Assembly: GCA_022606425.2 (NCBI GenBank)
Contig: JAHDVF020001322.1
Span: forward strand, 62,001 to 126,000
Source: Lepidostoma basale
Taxonomy: Eukaryota; Arthropoda; Insecta; Trichoptera; Lepidostomatidae
Direction of reading: 5' to 3'
DNA: 64,000 bases
Numbering within the stretch: the first letter of the stretch is position 1; each line of letters begins with the position of its first letter. The translations under genes and the position numbers were made by a program. Below are positions 9,965 to 20,700 of the stretch, piece after piece. The notes below the pieces were generated by a model, which did not search any database, had not been told where the DNA came from, and saw only the letters and a program-made list of their open reading frames with translations.

Positions 9965-10095
9965 AATCGCTTTTTTGTCATTGTTTTAAAAGCGACCGGT
10001 TTCGCCAGGCTCGCTGGTATCGACCTTAAAAATATAGTTTTAATTAATTTTTATTTAAAATAAGCTTCCATTAAGAGGTAAAATCATTTACTACA
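9965..10095 (-). repeat. HHR-H hammerhead-like repeat, copy 1
   Basis: Minus strand: GGTCGA, then stem ACCAG/CTGGC, GAAAC, linker CG, GTC, GCTTTT. The 5' part of the core is damaged. The downstream tail (AAGCTTCCATTAAGAG) matches copies at 20090 and 42465. Confidence 0.6.
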
Positions 10096-10800
10096 TTCCA
10101 GGAACAGTCCTAAATAAAGCAGAAGAAGAAGAACAAAACGTGTGGTTGAATTGTTAAAAAAAAATCATCAAAAGTATTTTTAGGTTATTTTAGTATAATG
10201 TCATAAACCTATATAACCTATTAAGATAACGGAAAACATAAAACCATACATCGTAAAAATTATGCAAACGCATAATTCTAAAGGGAATGAGGTAACGGTT
10301 TGTAGGAATGTTATTGGAATTGGGATTAAAGAGTATCAATAATTGATAAAGCAGGCATTGAAAGAGATCAACCTTCAAATTTTATGCCAAAATACTAAGC
10401 GATAAAAGTTTTTGATGATAGCACTATTTACGACACTTTCACTACGTGTTTAGGCATAAAGCATAGATAAATACGATTAAATAACAATAAAGAATTTGAT
10501 ACTTGCTCGTATGATAAGATATCCGCTGACAAATTCGTAGTAAATGATATAGATAACAGTATTGATCGTGTAAATCAATAACTTGTTTGATCACATACCA
10601 AATATTACAAAACCTTGTTACATCCAGCAGGTCACTAGACGAATACATACTAAAGATTGATTTTCTGCATAGTGTAACATTTTTGATGGTTATTGGGATG
10701 CAACTAGGGTATTTTTATTGTAGTAGTTTCCCGTTGCTTTTTATATGTTTGTATACGACAGGTTCGTTTTGTAGAATAGGTCATGAAGATCAAATATCTT
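10096..10800. other. AT-rich stretch, nothing recognised
   Basis: Chance ORFs only (62-71 codons, hydrophobic and low complexity). Confidence 0.45.
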
Positions 10801-11070
10801 GACGACCTTCGTGGCCTAGTGGTAAGTGCATTGACTGCCACCCCGATGGTTCCGGGTTCGATTCCCGGCGAGGGCAGTGTGATTGTTACACCGTCTTTGG
10901 TATGGTGTGGAATTTACGTGACAATTAAATGGCGATAGATTAGCTACCTATCACATGTCACGAAAATCACTTTGATAGCTATAATAGCATTAACATCGAT
11001 TTGGCGCATGCTGTCATGACGTAAACATGAGCCATGATCAACAAAATAATAATAATAATAATAATATCTG
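10801..11070 (+). mobile_element. tRNA-Gly-derived SINE, subfamily 1
   Basis: Best-preserved head: D-arm/A-box TGGCCTAGTGGTAAGTGC, anticodon loop CTGCCAC (GCC, glycine) and B-box GGTTCGATTCCCGGC. The body carries ACCGTCTTTGG, GATAGATTAGCTACC and ATCACATGTCACG. The tail contains CATCGATTTGGC and CATGACGTAAA and ends in (AAT)n. It lacks a foldable acceptor stem and CCA context, so it is not a tRNA gene. Confidence 0.88.
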
Positions 11071-11169
11071 GGTGTGGAGATCTATATTATGAAGCAGAGA
11101 TCAATAAAATGAAAAAAAAAGACTGATAAAACAGCAGTTATCTCCGGATGCCTAAGGTTCACTGTCTGG

Positions 11170-11600
11170 GACAATAAGCATATATGCTAGTAGAAAGTAA
11201 AGTTAGAATTTATAAAACATGCATCAGGCCCATAATGACTTACGGAATCGAAGCAAGAGCAGACACTGTCAGAACCAAACATCTCTTAAGAGTAGCAGAA
11301 ATGAGAACATTGCGACCGATTGTGGGAAGAACCCTTAGAGATAGGATGCCCAATGAAGAAATTCGCAAATCCTGCAAAATTTAAGACTAAGAAGATGGAG
11401 TAGGCAGAGAAGACGATTCTGGAGGGACCACATCGAGAGAATGGATTCAGCAAGAATTCCTAACATCGTGATGCACGAGACTCCAGAAGGCTCTCGACCA
11501 CAAGGACGACCACCAAAGAGATGGAGAGAAGGCTGGCCGACTTCACTACAGTAAGAAAGTTAATATCCTGCATAAACAGATCGCAAGATCTACAATCAGA
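11170..11600 (+). pseudogene. LINE-G RT C-terminus
   Basis: An open 66-codon stretch (11184-11384) reads ESKVRIYKTCIRPIMTYGIE, then RVAEMRTLRPIVGRTLRDRM and NEEIRKSC, followed in other frames by RRRFWRDHIERMD-like and GRPPKRWREGW. These are the thumb/C-terminal blocks of a Jockey-like LINE. At least two frameshifts. Confidence 0.8.
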
Positions 11601-11689
11601 AGAGAAGAGGTTTGTTTTAATACAATTACTGTATATTTTGTTATTGATTGATTCTCTTGAAAAGTGATAGGTAGCTAGCCATTATTATT

Positions 11690-11930
11690 GTTATAATATT
11701 TTTTGTTGAATCGCTCTTTACTTTATTATAGCGCGAGCCAAATCAATGTTAAGGGTATAGTTATCATATTGATTCTCATAATATGTGATAGGAAGCTGAT
11801 CTATGGCAATTGTATTGTCACATCAACCCAACGATAGTCTGACAATCACACTGCCATCGCCTGGAATCGAACCCGGGACCTTCGGTGTGGCAGTCGTAGA
11901 ACTTGCCACTAGGCCATGAAGATCGACAAT
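11690..11930 (-). mobile_element. tRNA-derived SINE, subfamily 1 (-)
   Basis: Inverse of 10801-11070: a GTTGAATCGCTCTTTAC tail at the left, body CTATGGCAATTGTATTGTCA, B-box as GGAATCGAACCCGGGACC and A-box at 11905-11925. Confidence 0.85.
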
Positions 11931-12035
11931 TATTGTCACGTGAATTCCACCAGATGAAAAAACTCGCGATATTTTAACACTGCCATCGCCGGGAATTGAA
12001 CCCGCAACCTTCAGTGTGGTAGTACGTGAACCAAA
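11931..12035 (-). mobile_element. SINE fragment
   Basis: A second minus-oriented head directly follows the first: TTGTCACGTGAATTCCACC, then CGCCGGGAATTGAACCCGCA. The body is partly deleted. Confidence 0.75.
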
Positions 12036-12299
12036 AATTAACGAGTGTTAGAATAAAAAATGAGAAGAAAATAAAGAAAATATTGTAGATTCCGGATGCT
12101 GTCAATAAGCGTTGACAAGGGCTTTGCAGATCTTAAACGAGAAAATCTTCAATAAATCAGGTTTATATATTATATGATAACGAGAATGACAAAAATGTTG
12201 TGATTAAGATTTAATAATTAAAATGACATCCGCCGCCGTAGGAAAAAACCGGTTGTATTTCGCGCAAGAGAGAACGTGACTATGGTGACTTCTATGGAT

Positions 12300-12665
12300 T
12301 CTTCTTAATGTAAATCTTGCGATCTGTCCAGACAGGATATCAAATTTGGTCCTGTGATAAAGACGTCTAGCTTTCTTTCCCTCTCTTTGGTGGTCGTCCT
12401 GGTGGTCGACGGCCCTCTGGAGTCTCGCAAATCACGATCTTGAGAACCCTTGCTGGGTTCATTCTCTTGATGTGGTCCCTCCGGAATCGTCTTCTTTGCC
12501 TACTCCATCCCACTACGTCATCAATTTTCCAGGATCTGTTTTGCCCAGCACTTTTGTTTTTAAATGTTGTGCCATGTCCGGCTTGAAGATGTTGCCCAGC
12601 CTTCCGAATGTGCACCAACCGAGCTGTATTCTCCTGTCAATCTCCTTGATTTGACCTCTTCTTCC
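12300..12665 (-). pseudogene. LINE-G C-terminus (-)
   Basis: Minus-strand ORF 12367-12618 encodes RSWKIDDVVGWSRQRRRFRR, then DHIKRMNPARVLKIV and ETPEGRRPPGRPPKR, the same C-terminal block as 11170-11600 (GRPPKR near the end). It continues left with CTGGACAGATCGCAAGATTT (reverse complement), shared with the copy at 11580. Confidence 0.8.
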
Positions 12666-12832
12666 TTCTTTTTTACTTAACTTATGCCAATTTTTAAAAT
12701 GATTTTTTTTTTCTATTAGACATTGTAATGCTTATTATTTATATTTATGTTTTATATGTTAAGAAAGCAGATTTAGATTGAGTATAAACATATATTTTTG
12801 TAATTATATTTAATATCTGAAATAGTACAATC

Positions 12833-13185
12833 ATACAAACAAACAAACCATCACGCTGTTTCCCCGCAGGGGCAGGCAGAGAGAATGGACCGCCACACTA
12901 CTCTATCCTGGCAAACCTCTCTAGCTTCCTCCACATTCATACATCGAGTCATACACGCACGTCGATTTCTCCAAATTCTAACAGGACCAACCTTTAAAAT
13001 TTGATTAATTTGGTCATGCCGGTCTGCCTCGACTTCGTACCCCATTTACATCATTAACATATACTTTCTTAATCATTATTTCTCCATCCGTCCATCGGCC
13101 ATCAATATGTCCGAACCAACGCAGCAATCCTTTCATAATTTTGTTCATAATACCTTCTTCCACTCTACATTCCTATAGTATTGAA
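12833..13185 (-). pseudogene. LINE-A 3' end (-)
   Basis: Starts at a (GTTT)n/(GTTA)-like tail and encodes, on the minus strand, HDQINQILKVGPVRIWRNRR, then ACMTRCMNVEEAREVCQDRV and VWRSILSACPCGETA. GHIDGRWTD-like traces lie to the right. Confidence 0.8.
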
Positions 13186-13780
13186 ATATTTAAATATTTT
13201 AGACAATCGTTGGTACAATGTTTCATAAAATAAAGGAATTTTAAGTCACTGTTTTTGTACAGAAAATTCAACGCCAAATACCGCAACATATACCCGGAAA
13301 GTGAACCTATAAAGGTAAGAACCTTAGACCGAGTGTTATTTGAACTCTGGAAGCATGCATCTATGGAATGTGACTTAACTTGATTAAAACAAGTATTCCA
13401 AGAAGCGGCACGTCTACCGAGATGTGCGTTTAATTTTATCGTTTTCCCTATCGATTAATATTAAAATACATCGCTCTTTCTACCAATGGGTAGTATTTTC
13501 TGTATAATTTTCCTCAGTTCGTCTACCGCACGGGACAGAGTTAACCTCAGGATTCTCGGTCAAAGCCCGATAATTTGCCGATGCAAGATTCCCGGTGGTG
13601 CAGAGAGCCGGTTTCAGTTATCTTTGCATTTGTATTAGAGTGTGAGACGTGCTTCGATTTGTGTGCATTCTGAAGTCACGCGTATTACTAAGTCAGACGA
13701 AAAGTTATGCGAAAGAAGGCCTACGGGAAGGTTGAGTTATATCATAAAAATAAACATAATTAAAAAATACATTTGCAACA
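13186..13780. other. No recognised feature
   Basis: 13500-13720 is less AT-rich and contains CGGTGGTGCAGAGAGCCGG. No family recognised. Confidence 0.4.
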
Positions 13781-13787
13781 TTCAAGA

Positions 13788-13990
13788 TAACTTCTTCTTT
13801 CGGTGCCGTGTCAGGTCCCTCAAACGTTGGCGATCACTGCAGCAAAGGCATCTCTGTCCACTCTTTTATGTTCCGCAGCCAGGACAGCTGCCTTCTACGA
13901 ACTCCCCGACGTCCCTCCACTTTAACCATTAATATCATTCGAAGGAGGTGGTATTTTTCTCTCCTTAGCACATGACCCAAGATAACCATG
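13788..13990 (-). pseudogene. LINE-D 3' end (-)
   Basis: The minus strand reads GRRGVRRRQLSWLRNIK-like, then DRDAFAAVIANV, then GPDTAP, matching the copy at 23525. The left edge is a (GAA)n-type tail (CTTCTTCTTT on plus). Confidence 0.7.
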
Positions 13991-14043
13991 AATTTTATTT
14001 TATTTTATGAAATTAATTTATGAATTATAAGAATATACACCAG

Positions 14044-14240
14044 CTAAATAGTCAATTGTTTTGCCCGAAACACTATGATTCAATATTTTTTGAAAAAAAA
14101 AATATTGTAGCACCTGATGATGTCAACATAGGTTAACGAAACAGCTGTCTCAAAAAAAAGAATAAAAAAATTGTGATACCATAAATAGCGTTTTATATTT
14201 TAACAGTTGAAATAACATTAAATTAAAAAAATATAGGTAT
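14044..14240 (+). repeat. HHR-A hammerhead-like repeat, copy 2
   Basis: CTGATGA (14114-14120), U, stem GTCAAC/GTTAAC (one mismatch), GAAAC (14138-14142), AGCT loop, GTC (14147-14149). It is preceded by the family end AATTGTTTTGCCCGAAACAC and followed by TTGTGATACCATAAAT. CUGANGA, GAAAC and GTC are all intact. Confidence 0.7.
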
Positions 14241-14284
14241 ACTAATAGTCGTTAGACGAATGTATGGAAAATCTGTGTATGATA

Positions 14285-14505
14285 TATGTCTGTGGCAGAT
14301 TAGCAAGAGGTATGCTTGTCACACCAAAGGTGCCGGGTTCGATTCCCGGCGATGGCAATGTCTTTGGTCTGATGTAGAATTCACGTGACATTAAAATGGC
14401 GATATATTGGCTACCTTTCATCTGTCCTGAGAATCAATATAATAGCTTTATAAATAAATTTTATACAGTAATTGGATTCAAAGAACTTGTAAAAAATTGG
14501 TGTCT
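14285..14505 (+). mobile_element. tRNA-derived SINE, subfamily 2
   Basis: B-box GGTTCGATTCCCGGCGATGG, body AATGGCGATATATTGGC, tail TTATACAGTAATTGGATTC. The A-box is degraded. Confidence 0.8.
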
Positions 14506-15049
14506 TAAATAATTAATAATGTATTTTTAAAAATAGATAATTACACTCATAGATGTTTGGTTTTATACTAAAAATACATTATAACAACCAGATTGTTCTA
14601 AGATATAATGTACGACCACAAAGTAAATTGTATGAACATAAAAAATATGCATCAGTGTTTTCATATCTTCATTGTATTACATAATCGTTGTTGAGAATTA
14701 AAATGATCGTAAGAAACAAAAGCTGCATGCAACCATAAGAACTGCATTATGTGAATAAAAACACTGTTTTTAACCACTTAGGTGTGTAGAATTTATTTAT
14801 AATATACAGGCATTTTCCGAAGGTATGACTTGTATTATTTTTTTTTATTGTTTTTGAATACTAATGTAAAACTCCATATTAAATAATTAATACGAATAAA
14901 AATTTCGAATTACGAATAATAATTAATACGAATAAAGATTCATATTGATGTTCATGCTGGTAACTTTTTATCTTCCTTATGGTTTTTTGAACAATGATGT
15001 AAAACTCCATATTAAATAATTAATACGAATAACTTATGTTTTTCTAGAA
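14506..15049. other. AT-rich, scraps of HHR-B tail
   Basis: TAAAACTCCATATTAAATAA occurs twice (14869 and 15001), which is the outer end of HHR-B repeats without a core. Nothing else recognised. Confidence 0.5.
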
Positions 15050-15120
15050 GTTTTATTATATTGTTTTATTATATTATGACATGTTTCGCCCTTCTAAGGC
15101 ATTATCAAATGCCTTAATAA
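15050..15120 (-). repeat. HHR-B hammerhead-like repeat, copy 3
   Basis: Minus strand: TTGATAA (15102-15108), stem GCCTT/AGGGC, GAAAC, AT, GTC (15078-15080), then the ATAATATAATAAAAC tail. Stem II, GAAAC and GTC are intact. C3 and G8 of the core are changed. Confidence 0.7.
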
Positions 15121-15180
15121 TTCTTGGGAGGTGTGCCCATTAACATTTTTTTCTATTAGTAATTAAACGTTGCATCTAAT

Positions 15181-15497
15181 TATTTTTTTAAATGACATAA
15201 TTTTTAGTTCTTCAGCATCACACAAATCCTTGCATTGCTTTATTTTGGAGAATGGTTCATCTTTGGATATTTTCTTCATTTGCTAAAAATTATATGCTGC
15301 TACAGTAATTTATACGAGAGAGAATGATTGCGTTATACACAGTCTTGCATGTTTCTGCACTGATGTATCGTCTAATCCTGCCCAGAAGCGATATTCTTTT
15401 AGCCATCTTCTTAGTAACATGTTTTGTATTTTGTGAAAAAGTTAGTCTGTTATTTATTATGACACCTAAATACTTGAATTCGTATATTTCTTCTATG
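15181..15497 (-). pseudogene. LINE-I RT thumb fragment (CR1/Jockey-like)
   Basis: Minus-strand translation reads YIEEIYEFKYLGVIINNRLT, then FSQNTKHVTKKMAKRISLLG, then ETCKTVYNAIILSRINYCSS. After one stop it continues FLANEENIQ and ILQNKAMQG. FKYLGV...Y..I.S...YCS followed by LQNKAMR is the post-palm region of CR1/Jockey-superclade LINEs. It is the only copy in the window. Confidence 0.8.
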
Positions 15498-15499
15498 TA

Positions 15500-16115
15500 A
15501 CCTGGTTAAAGAAAATCAACCTATAGAACAGGTCAGGACCTTCAAGTATCCAGGCATAAACCTGGTGGGAGGAGCTGATCTGCGGAAAGAAATACAAGCC
15601 CAAGTAAACAAGGCAGCTGCAATCTCTGGCGCTCTAAAATCCAAAAAACCAAACATGTTTTGAGGACTTCCAAAATGAAGAGACTGAGAGATCACGTGAG
15701 AAACACCAGAATAAGAGAGATATGTGAGGTTGAGGATATTATAAGATGGAGCAGACAGCGAAAAAGGGACTGGTACGGTCATGTTCAAAGAATGGACACC
15801 ACCAGACTCCTCTATATTGTATTGCATAATCAGCCTCATGGGAGTCTTAAAATATGGAAGGACAGCTGGGAATCTACCTCACAGGAGGAGTAATACTCTG
15901 GAGAACAGACCGCATGGGTCTATAACAAGAAAGAAGAATAATAATATTTCTAACAGACTCCCCTATATTGCGTTGCATAATCAACCTCATGGGACTCGTC
16001 CTCGTGGAAGACCTAAAATATGGAAGGACAGCTGGGAATCTACCCCACAGGAGGAGAAACTCTCTGGAGAACAGACCACATAGGTCTACAATAAGGAAGA
16101 AGAAGAAGAAGAACA
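15500..16115 (+). pseudogene. LINE-G 3' end with duplicated terminus
   Basis: Traces read QVRTFKYPGINLVGGADLRK, then EIQAQVNKAAAISGALKS, then LRDHVRNTRIREICEVEDII, then RWSRQRKRDWYGHVQRMD. The last ~150 bp (QPHG...KIWKDSWESTPQEE) occur twice, at about 15793-15935 and 15950-16112, each ending in a GAAGAA-type tail. A tandem 3'-end duplication or two insertions at one site would explain this. Confidence 0.75.
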
Positions 16116-16171
16116 TGTTGAATGTATACAAATACTTGTAGACGAATAATGGATTTTACCCATTGCAGGTT

Positions 16172-16375
16172 AGCAATTTAAGGATTAATTGTATCTCAAT
16201 AGAGACGAAGATGTGCAAATTGGAAACAGAATATGGCGGTCGAGGCGTTTACAGGACTTATGACCTGTCATTGGTTAGGTTAAGCGCACGCTTTATGTAA
16301 TACAACTTTCTCCATTCCGCCCTTCTTACGACCACCACGTCTGACAAGTTTTTATGTCGTCTTATTACGTATTAC
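16172..16375 (+). repeat. Dispersed repeat R1, copy 2
   Basis: Inverted relative to 6340-6546. See that entry. Confidence 0.6.
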
Positions 16376-16417
16376 GTCTGACAAAAAATATTTTTTCTAT
16401 AATTTCATCATCTAACA

Positions 16418-17124
16418 CAGAGGTTCCCAAATGTTTTTTGTCCCGTAGACCCCTTGCCGAATTCTTCCATTTTGTGTAGACCCCCTGCTTTCCTAATAAA
16501 TAAATAAAATAGGGATCTATGAAAGGAAAATGGGAGTCCACGATAATGGATCTCATGTCGGATGGTCGAAACGTTTTAACGACTTTTTTTCTAGCTCATT
16601 CGGCAAAGATCGGTATTCGATTTTACCAAATAAACTTAAAAAAAAAGTCGCCAAACGTTTCGACCGGCATATTTTCCCCAATGAGCTAAAAAAAAGGGTC
16701 GCCAACGATTTTGACCATCCGACCGGCCTCTGGTGACACCGGTGGGAAGAGCAATTAGTCTGCTGAACGCGGTCTCCTCGAAGATCGACGTCTTTCATAT
16801 TAGTGAAGGTACGTTCAGGAGACAAATACTCTTGACTTTAGAAATTGTCTTGTCTTCCTAATGTCGGACCATCTCTTATGCGTTCCTGGTACTATGTTGT
16901 ATTTTTATAATATTTTACCTGTACTCAATAGATGCCTTAAACATTTTCCTGTTTGTAATGTCTTTTGAGTTAATAAACAAATTTGATTTGATTGACATGA
17001 GATCCACTATCGTGGACCCCCATTTTCATTTCATAGACCCTCAATTTTTTTTTCGCTGACATGGACCCATTGTAAGATGCCGTAGACCCCTGTGGGTCTA
17101 TGTAGACCACTTTGGGAATCACTG
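16418..17124. mobile_element. hAT-type element with perfect 8-bp target duplication
   Basis: Termini are CAGAGGTTCCCAAA (left) and CAGTGATTCCCAAA (reverse complement of right), flanked on both sides by ATCTAACA (16410-16417 and 17125-17132). An 8-bp duplication and CAGNGNTTCCCAAA ends are hAT hallmarks. Inside are repeated TAGACCCC motifs near both ends and no transposase, so it is non-autonomous. A LINE-F piece (16725-16996) is inserted. A right-end fragment of the same family lies at 44420-44548. Confidence 0.9.
16725..16996 (+). pseudogene. LINE-F 3' end nested in the hAT element
   Basis: Encodes the VGRAISLLNAVSSKIDVFHI-like C-terminus, then CAATAGATGCCTTAAACATT of the 3' UTR, AATAAA and a TTTGATTTGATT tail. 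The tail meets hAT interior sequence at about 16997. Confidence 0.75.
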
Positions 17125-17132
17125 ATCTAACA

Positions 17133-17752
17133 GAAGTGTAATAATGTTTACGTGTAATAATACCTTAATTTAAGTAAAAACTTTTGAAGGAATGCACATT
17201 TAGAGCACTAAAAAGATTTTGCAGTAAATAAAATAGCGCAGCAGATCGCGAAAACGTGTTGAAAAACATAATGAGAAAAACGTACAATTTGCAGGGTATT
17301 AAGCATGAAAATACACCTTTATAATGTCATCCTCGCTTCATTCATAAGTGAAATACAAAAGAACGGTAATTTTGAATTAACACCGAGATACGTTACATCG
17401 CGGAGCTGGCTTTAAGTACCCTGGGAGTCTCCATAGTATCATGTCTATTAGACTTTTTCCCACAATTATGAAATGTCTGATGTTGCCTATGAGAGAGCAG
17501 TGTAGCTTGTATACCGTTGACCCGAAGATAATTTCAATAAAAAATGGAGAAAGATTCAGACTACGTTACGACTAACTGTCTTGTACTCGGTTTAATATGT
17601 TAAGAAAATGAGCATTTTTGTAATTGTGTACTAGTATTTCGAAATCGTTTATAGTAGACACTTTTTATATGGTTTAAAATCGACTCTTGTTTGTCTATGC
17701 CTAATTAATATTTATAAATAAAAATCTAACTAATTTATTCGAATGAAAACGT
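17133..17752. other. No recognised feature
   Basis: Unique-looking AT-rich sequence. Confidence 0.45.
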
Positions 17753-17960
17753 CAGTTTTCTAGAAGTTTTATTATATTTTATGGGAATGACATGTTTCGC
17801 CCTTCTAAGGCATCATCAAATGTATGACATTTGTCTTATCTCATTATGACATTTGATAATGCCTTAGAAGGGCGAAACATGTCATTCCCATAAAATATAA
17901 TAAAACTACTATAAAACCGAGGTTTTCATTCGTATTAATTATTAAATGCGGAGTTTTACA
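17753..17960. repeat. HHR-B palindromic repeat, copy 4
   Basis: Inverted dimer. Minus copy: TTGATGA (17813-17819, only C3 changed), stem GCCTT/AGGGC, GAAAC, AT, GTC (17789-17791). Plus copy: TTGATAA (17853-17859), the same stem, GAAAC (17874-17878), GTC (17881-17883). The arms extend outward through CCCATAAAATATAATAAAAC to TTTTCATTCGTATTAATT. This is the best-preserved HHR-B pair. Confidence 0.8.
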
Positions 17961-18674
17961 TCATTGTTCAAGAAACATTAAATAAAAAGCTAACAATTAA
18001 TTTGTAATGACTCTAGGGATAGGAAAGTGTTTTTCTTATATCTTCCAATTTGTGGGAAACCATTAAGGAGAAGATATATCAATTATCTAATGTGTAGCAT
18101 GTTACCCCTATTCTAATAATAAAAAATCTTTTTTATTAATGATTTAAACAAAGATATTCAAGAAGTTGAATTATATTTTGTTTAAATGGCATGTTTTGAT
18201 TTGCTAGGGTGTTATCTAATGTAATGAGAATCGAACGTATGTAATGGAGCAGAATAAGATATTCAAAGTAATTGATGTGGTTTCATACACTGTTAACAGT
18301 TTAACGTTACTATCCAAATATGTTTAGACATAGCGAAATAATTTCTTGACAACGGATTTGCAAACAATGAATATACGTTTGTAGACACATCATTCTAAAC
18401 CGCATGTCTTCAGATGTATATATCTTCCACGATAGTAAGGCTACCCCCAAAAGTATCCTTCTATTATATGACGTATAAAATTAATATTTGCTTCTCTTCT
18501 TATTGTTTCTTTTTACTTAATTGTTTTTAAATTTTTAATTATCTTTGTTTTTGTGTTTATTTTTATTTTATTTTTTGAATTTCACAATTGTGTATTCTTT
18601 GCGTTTAAAAAATATGTTTTTGTATTCTGTGATGTTTATGATTTTTTTTTAAAAATAAATTGAAATAGAAAAAA
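17961..18674. other. AT-rich stretch, possible decayed HHR-B scrap
   Basis: 18185-18235 vaguely resembles a reversed HHR-B core (CATGTTTTGATTTGC, then GGGTGTTATCTAATG) but is too decayed to score. Confidence 0.4.
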
Positions 18675-18865
18675 AAAGTCATTATGGGCCTGATGCATGT
18701 TTTGCAGATCCTGACTTTGCTTTCCACTAGCATACGCTTATTGTCCTAAACAGTGTTCCTCAGGCATCCGGAGATAACAGCTGCTTTATTAGTCTGTTCT
18801 TTCACTGTATTGTACAGATTTCTGCAACAAGATATCTCCACACGTTGACCTGTTATATGGGTCTA
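18675..18865 (-). pseudogene. LINE-G fragment (-)
   Basis: The minus strand shares CAGCTGTTATCTCCGGATGC-like sequence and the KVRI..TCIRPIM-type codons with 11130-11240. Confidence 0.65.
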
Positions 18866-19340
18866 TCGTCTATAACCATTTTGCATGATATATTTGATAA
18901 ATAATAGCCAGTGAATTTCTTCCAGGAGTGGTGTGATATGACAGCATATCAATCGGGTAACCGCATTGAATACACTTTGTATTCTACTGTATTGATCAAA
19001 ATAAGATATTTGTTATTATATATTATAAAAAAAAACAGATCTGGCGATACACAAAAGAATATTCAATGCACTGTCTATGAGTTCGTGCAAAAATGCGGTT
19101 TATTCCGTTACTAAATCGGAATTCGAGAATACAAACAATAATTACTTCACGTCGGCTCTCATTCTGTCACGTCCCGCTGTTTATTTTATACGATGATGTT
19201 TTGCTGTGCCGAAAACCGTTTCCAATAAGGCGAGATGAGGGAGGTATGTGAAGAACTGGCGCATGGCGTTAAAAAAACGTTACGAAACAAGGCCATTACT
19301 TAAAATCGCACCCAAAGTAAATTTAATATACATGACATTT
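18866..19340. other. No recognised feature
   Basis: Nothing supported. Confidence 0.45.
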
Positions 19341-19344
19341 CTTT

Positions 19345-19790
19345 TTCTTCTTTTTTCGTTTCCTCATTACTGAGGGCTAAAACAAAACGCCTCCAATCCT
19401 CTCTGTTCTACGCAGTCCGCACCGCCGAGTAGAGGTTTCCCCTTTCATCTTCTTAATCTGGTCATGGCCTGGAACACTTCTTGTGACAATACTTTTTTCC
19501 AGGTTACCAGGCTCTCTCTTGGCAATGTGACCAAAGAAACTCAATACTCGCCGACTGCAAATTACAGATTGTCTTCCTGTTATTTTGAGTTCATTAAGGA
19601 CTGAGTCGTTCGTCATTTTTGCAGTCCACGGTATCCTCAGGATGCGACGCTAACAGCACATTTCAAAAGCGTCAATCATGGAGCAGTCACGGGATTTCAT
19701 TGCCCAAGTTTCAGCAGCATAAAATATATTGGGAATATGAGGGTGCGCATATTTTTAATTTTGATGGAATTGGAAATACCTAGAGCTTTC
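19345..19790 (-). pseudogene. LINE-J C-terminal fragment
   Basis: Minus-strand ORF 19377-19616 reads MTNDSVLNELKITGRQSVIC, then RRVLSFFGHIAKREPGNLEK, then IVTRSVPGHDQIKK. A FFGHI..R....LEK..V block and the upstream AWAMKSRDCSMIDAFEMCC-like trace are the LINE ORF2 C-terminal layout. Its last residues are FGGVLF-like before the (GAA)-type tail. Confidence 0.75.
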
Positions 19791-19875
19791 CAGAAAATAA
19801 ATTGACATAGGTACGTGATGTTAGAATTAAATTTTTTTTTTCACGTCCCAACAAAAATTATTTAAAACACATATT

Positions 19876-20055
19876 TCTTCTTCTTCTTCTTCTTCGATGG
19901 CCTTACAGTCCATATCGAGAATTAGCCTTCATTATTCCTCGCCTCCAACTTCTGTCCACTGCTTCGAACCTCCAAATTGACATTTCATTTCATCATTTCA
20001 TCCTCCCATCGTATCCTTGGTCGGGTCGTCCAATTGGTCTTCTACCACCTGGGTG
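19876..20055 (-). pseudogene. LINE 3' tail with (GAA)n
   Basis: A (TTC)n run at 19876-19895 is the minus-strand (GAA)n tail. To its right, minus translation gives RRPIGRPDQGYDGR-like and VDRSWRRGIMKAN-like scraps in shifting frames. Probably a LINE ORF2 end, but the family is not clear. Confidence 0.5.
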
Positions 20056-20089
20056 TCACTCCATATATGTAAATTATAAATTATGTATA

Positions 20090-20245
20090 ACATAATCAAA
20101 TGATTTTACTGAAATCTCTTGATGGAAGTTCATTTTAAATAATAATTAAATAAAACTATGTTTTTTGACTACTTCCACTTTTGTCTTTTTTCGACAGTGA
20201 ACGGTTTCGCCAAGCTCGCTGGCATCGACAGACTAGTGAATGTAT
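20090..20245 (-). repeat. HHR-H hammerhead-like repeat, copy 2
   Basis: Minus strand: CTGTCGA, stem GCCAG/TTGGC (one G-U), GAAAC, CG, TTC for GTC, then ACTGTCG. Helix I pairs about four bases (AGU with ACU). The tail GACAAAAGTGGAAGTAGTC matches 42520. Confidence 0.65.
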
Positions 20246-20420
20246 AACACTTCTATCCCTTGCTTTTACACAACTTTACTTTTATTATTCTTATTTTTTT
20301 TTCATTAAACCAATCGGAACCGCTTTATTTTGTAAGCCTGCCGAAGCTTCGGCGGGAGCGAAACCGGTAAGTTCGATGAAAGAAAATTAAGTGGCGTAAA
20401 ATCAAAATACACAAGTGTAA
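20246..20420 (+). repeat. HHR-I hammerhead-like repeat, copy 1
   Basis: CTGCCGA (20338-20344), A, stem GCTTC/GGAGC (five pairs with one U-G), GAAAC (20360-20364), CG, GTA (20367-20369). A6 of the core is C. Helix I is not evident. Confidence 0.55.
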
Positions 20421-20474
20421 TAAATTATTATAAATAATGCCACGCCACAAATAAATTAATGTAAATGTGCAATA

Positions 20475-20590
20475 TCGGGGCTTAGCAAGGCAAAATATGT
20501 CATTTCCATAAAATATAATAAAACTTCCAGAAAAAAACAGACGTTGTTTTGTTGATTATTTAATACGGAGTTTTACATCATTTAAAAAAA
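20475..20590 (+). repeat. HHR-B decayed copy
   Basis: Core remnants (AGCAAGGC, then AAAATATGTC) and an intact tail (CATAAAATATAATAAAACTT, then GATTATTTAATACGGAG). Confidence 0.6.
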
Positions 20591-20638
20591 AAATAAACAT
20601 GCAAAAAACTATTGTGCAAATACAATATTTTTAAAATA

Positions 20639-20700
20639 CAGTCAAACTCGGTTATAACGATCAAAGAAATAGTGAGATCTCGGATGTAACGAGGAAACAT
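20639..20700. mobile_element. pogo-like MITE end, cut by a SINE
   Basis: CAGTCAAACTCGGTTATAAC through ATCTCGGATGTAACGAGG matches the inverted right end of the MITE at 48333-48654. The rest is replaced by the SINE from 20701. Confidence 0.75.

Noticed and set aside
10801..10875. Possible functional tRNA-Gly gene
   Set aside because: A- and B-boxes and the GCC anticodon loop are present, but the acceptor stem does not pair and the sequence continues into a SINE body repeated elsewhere.
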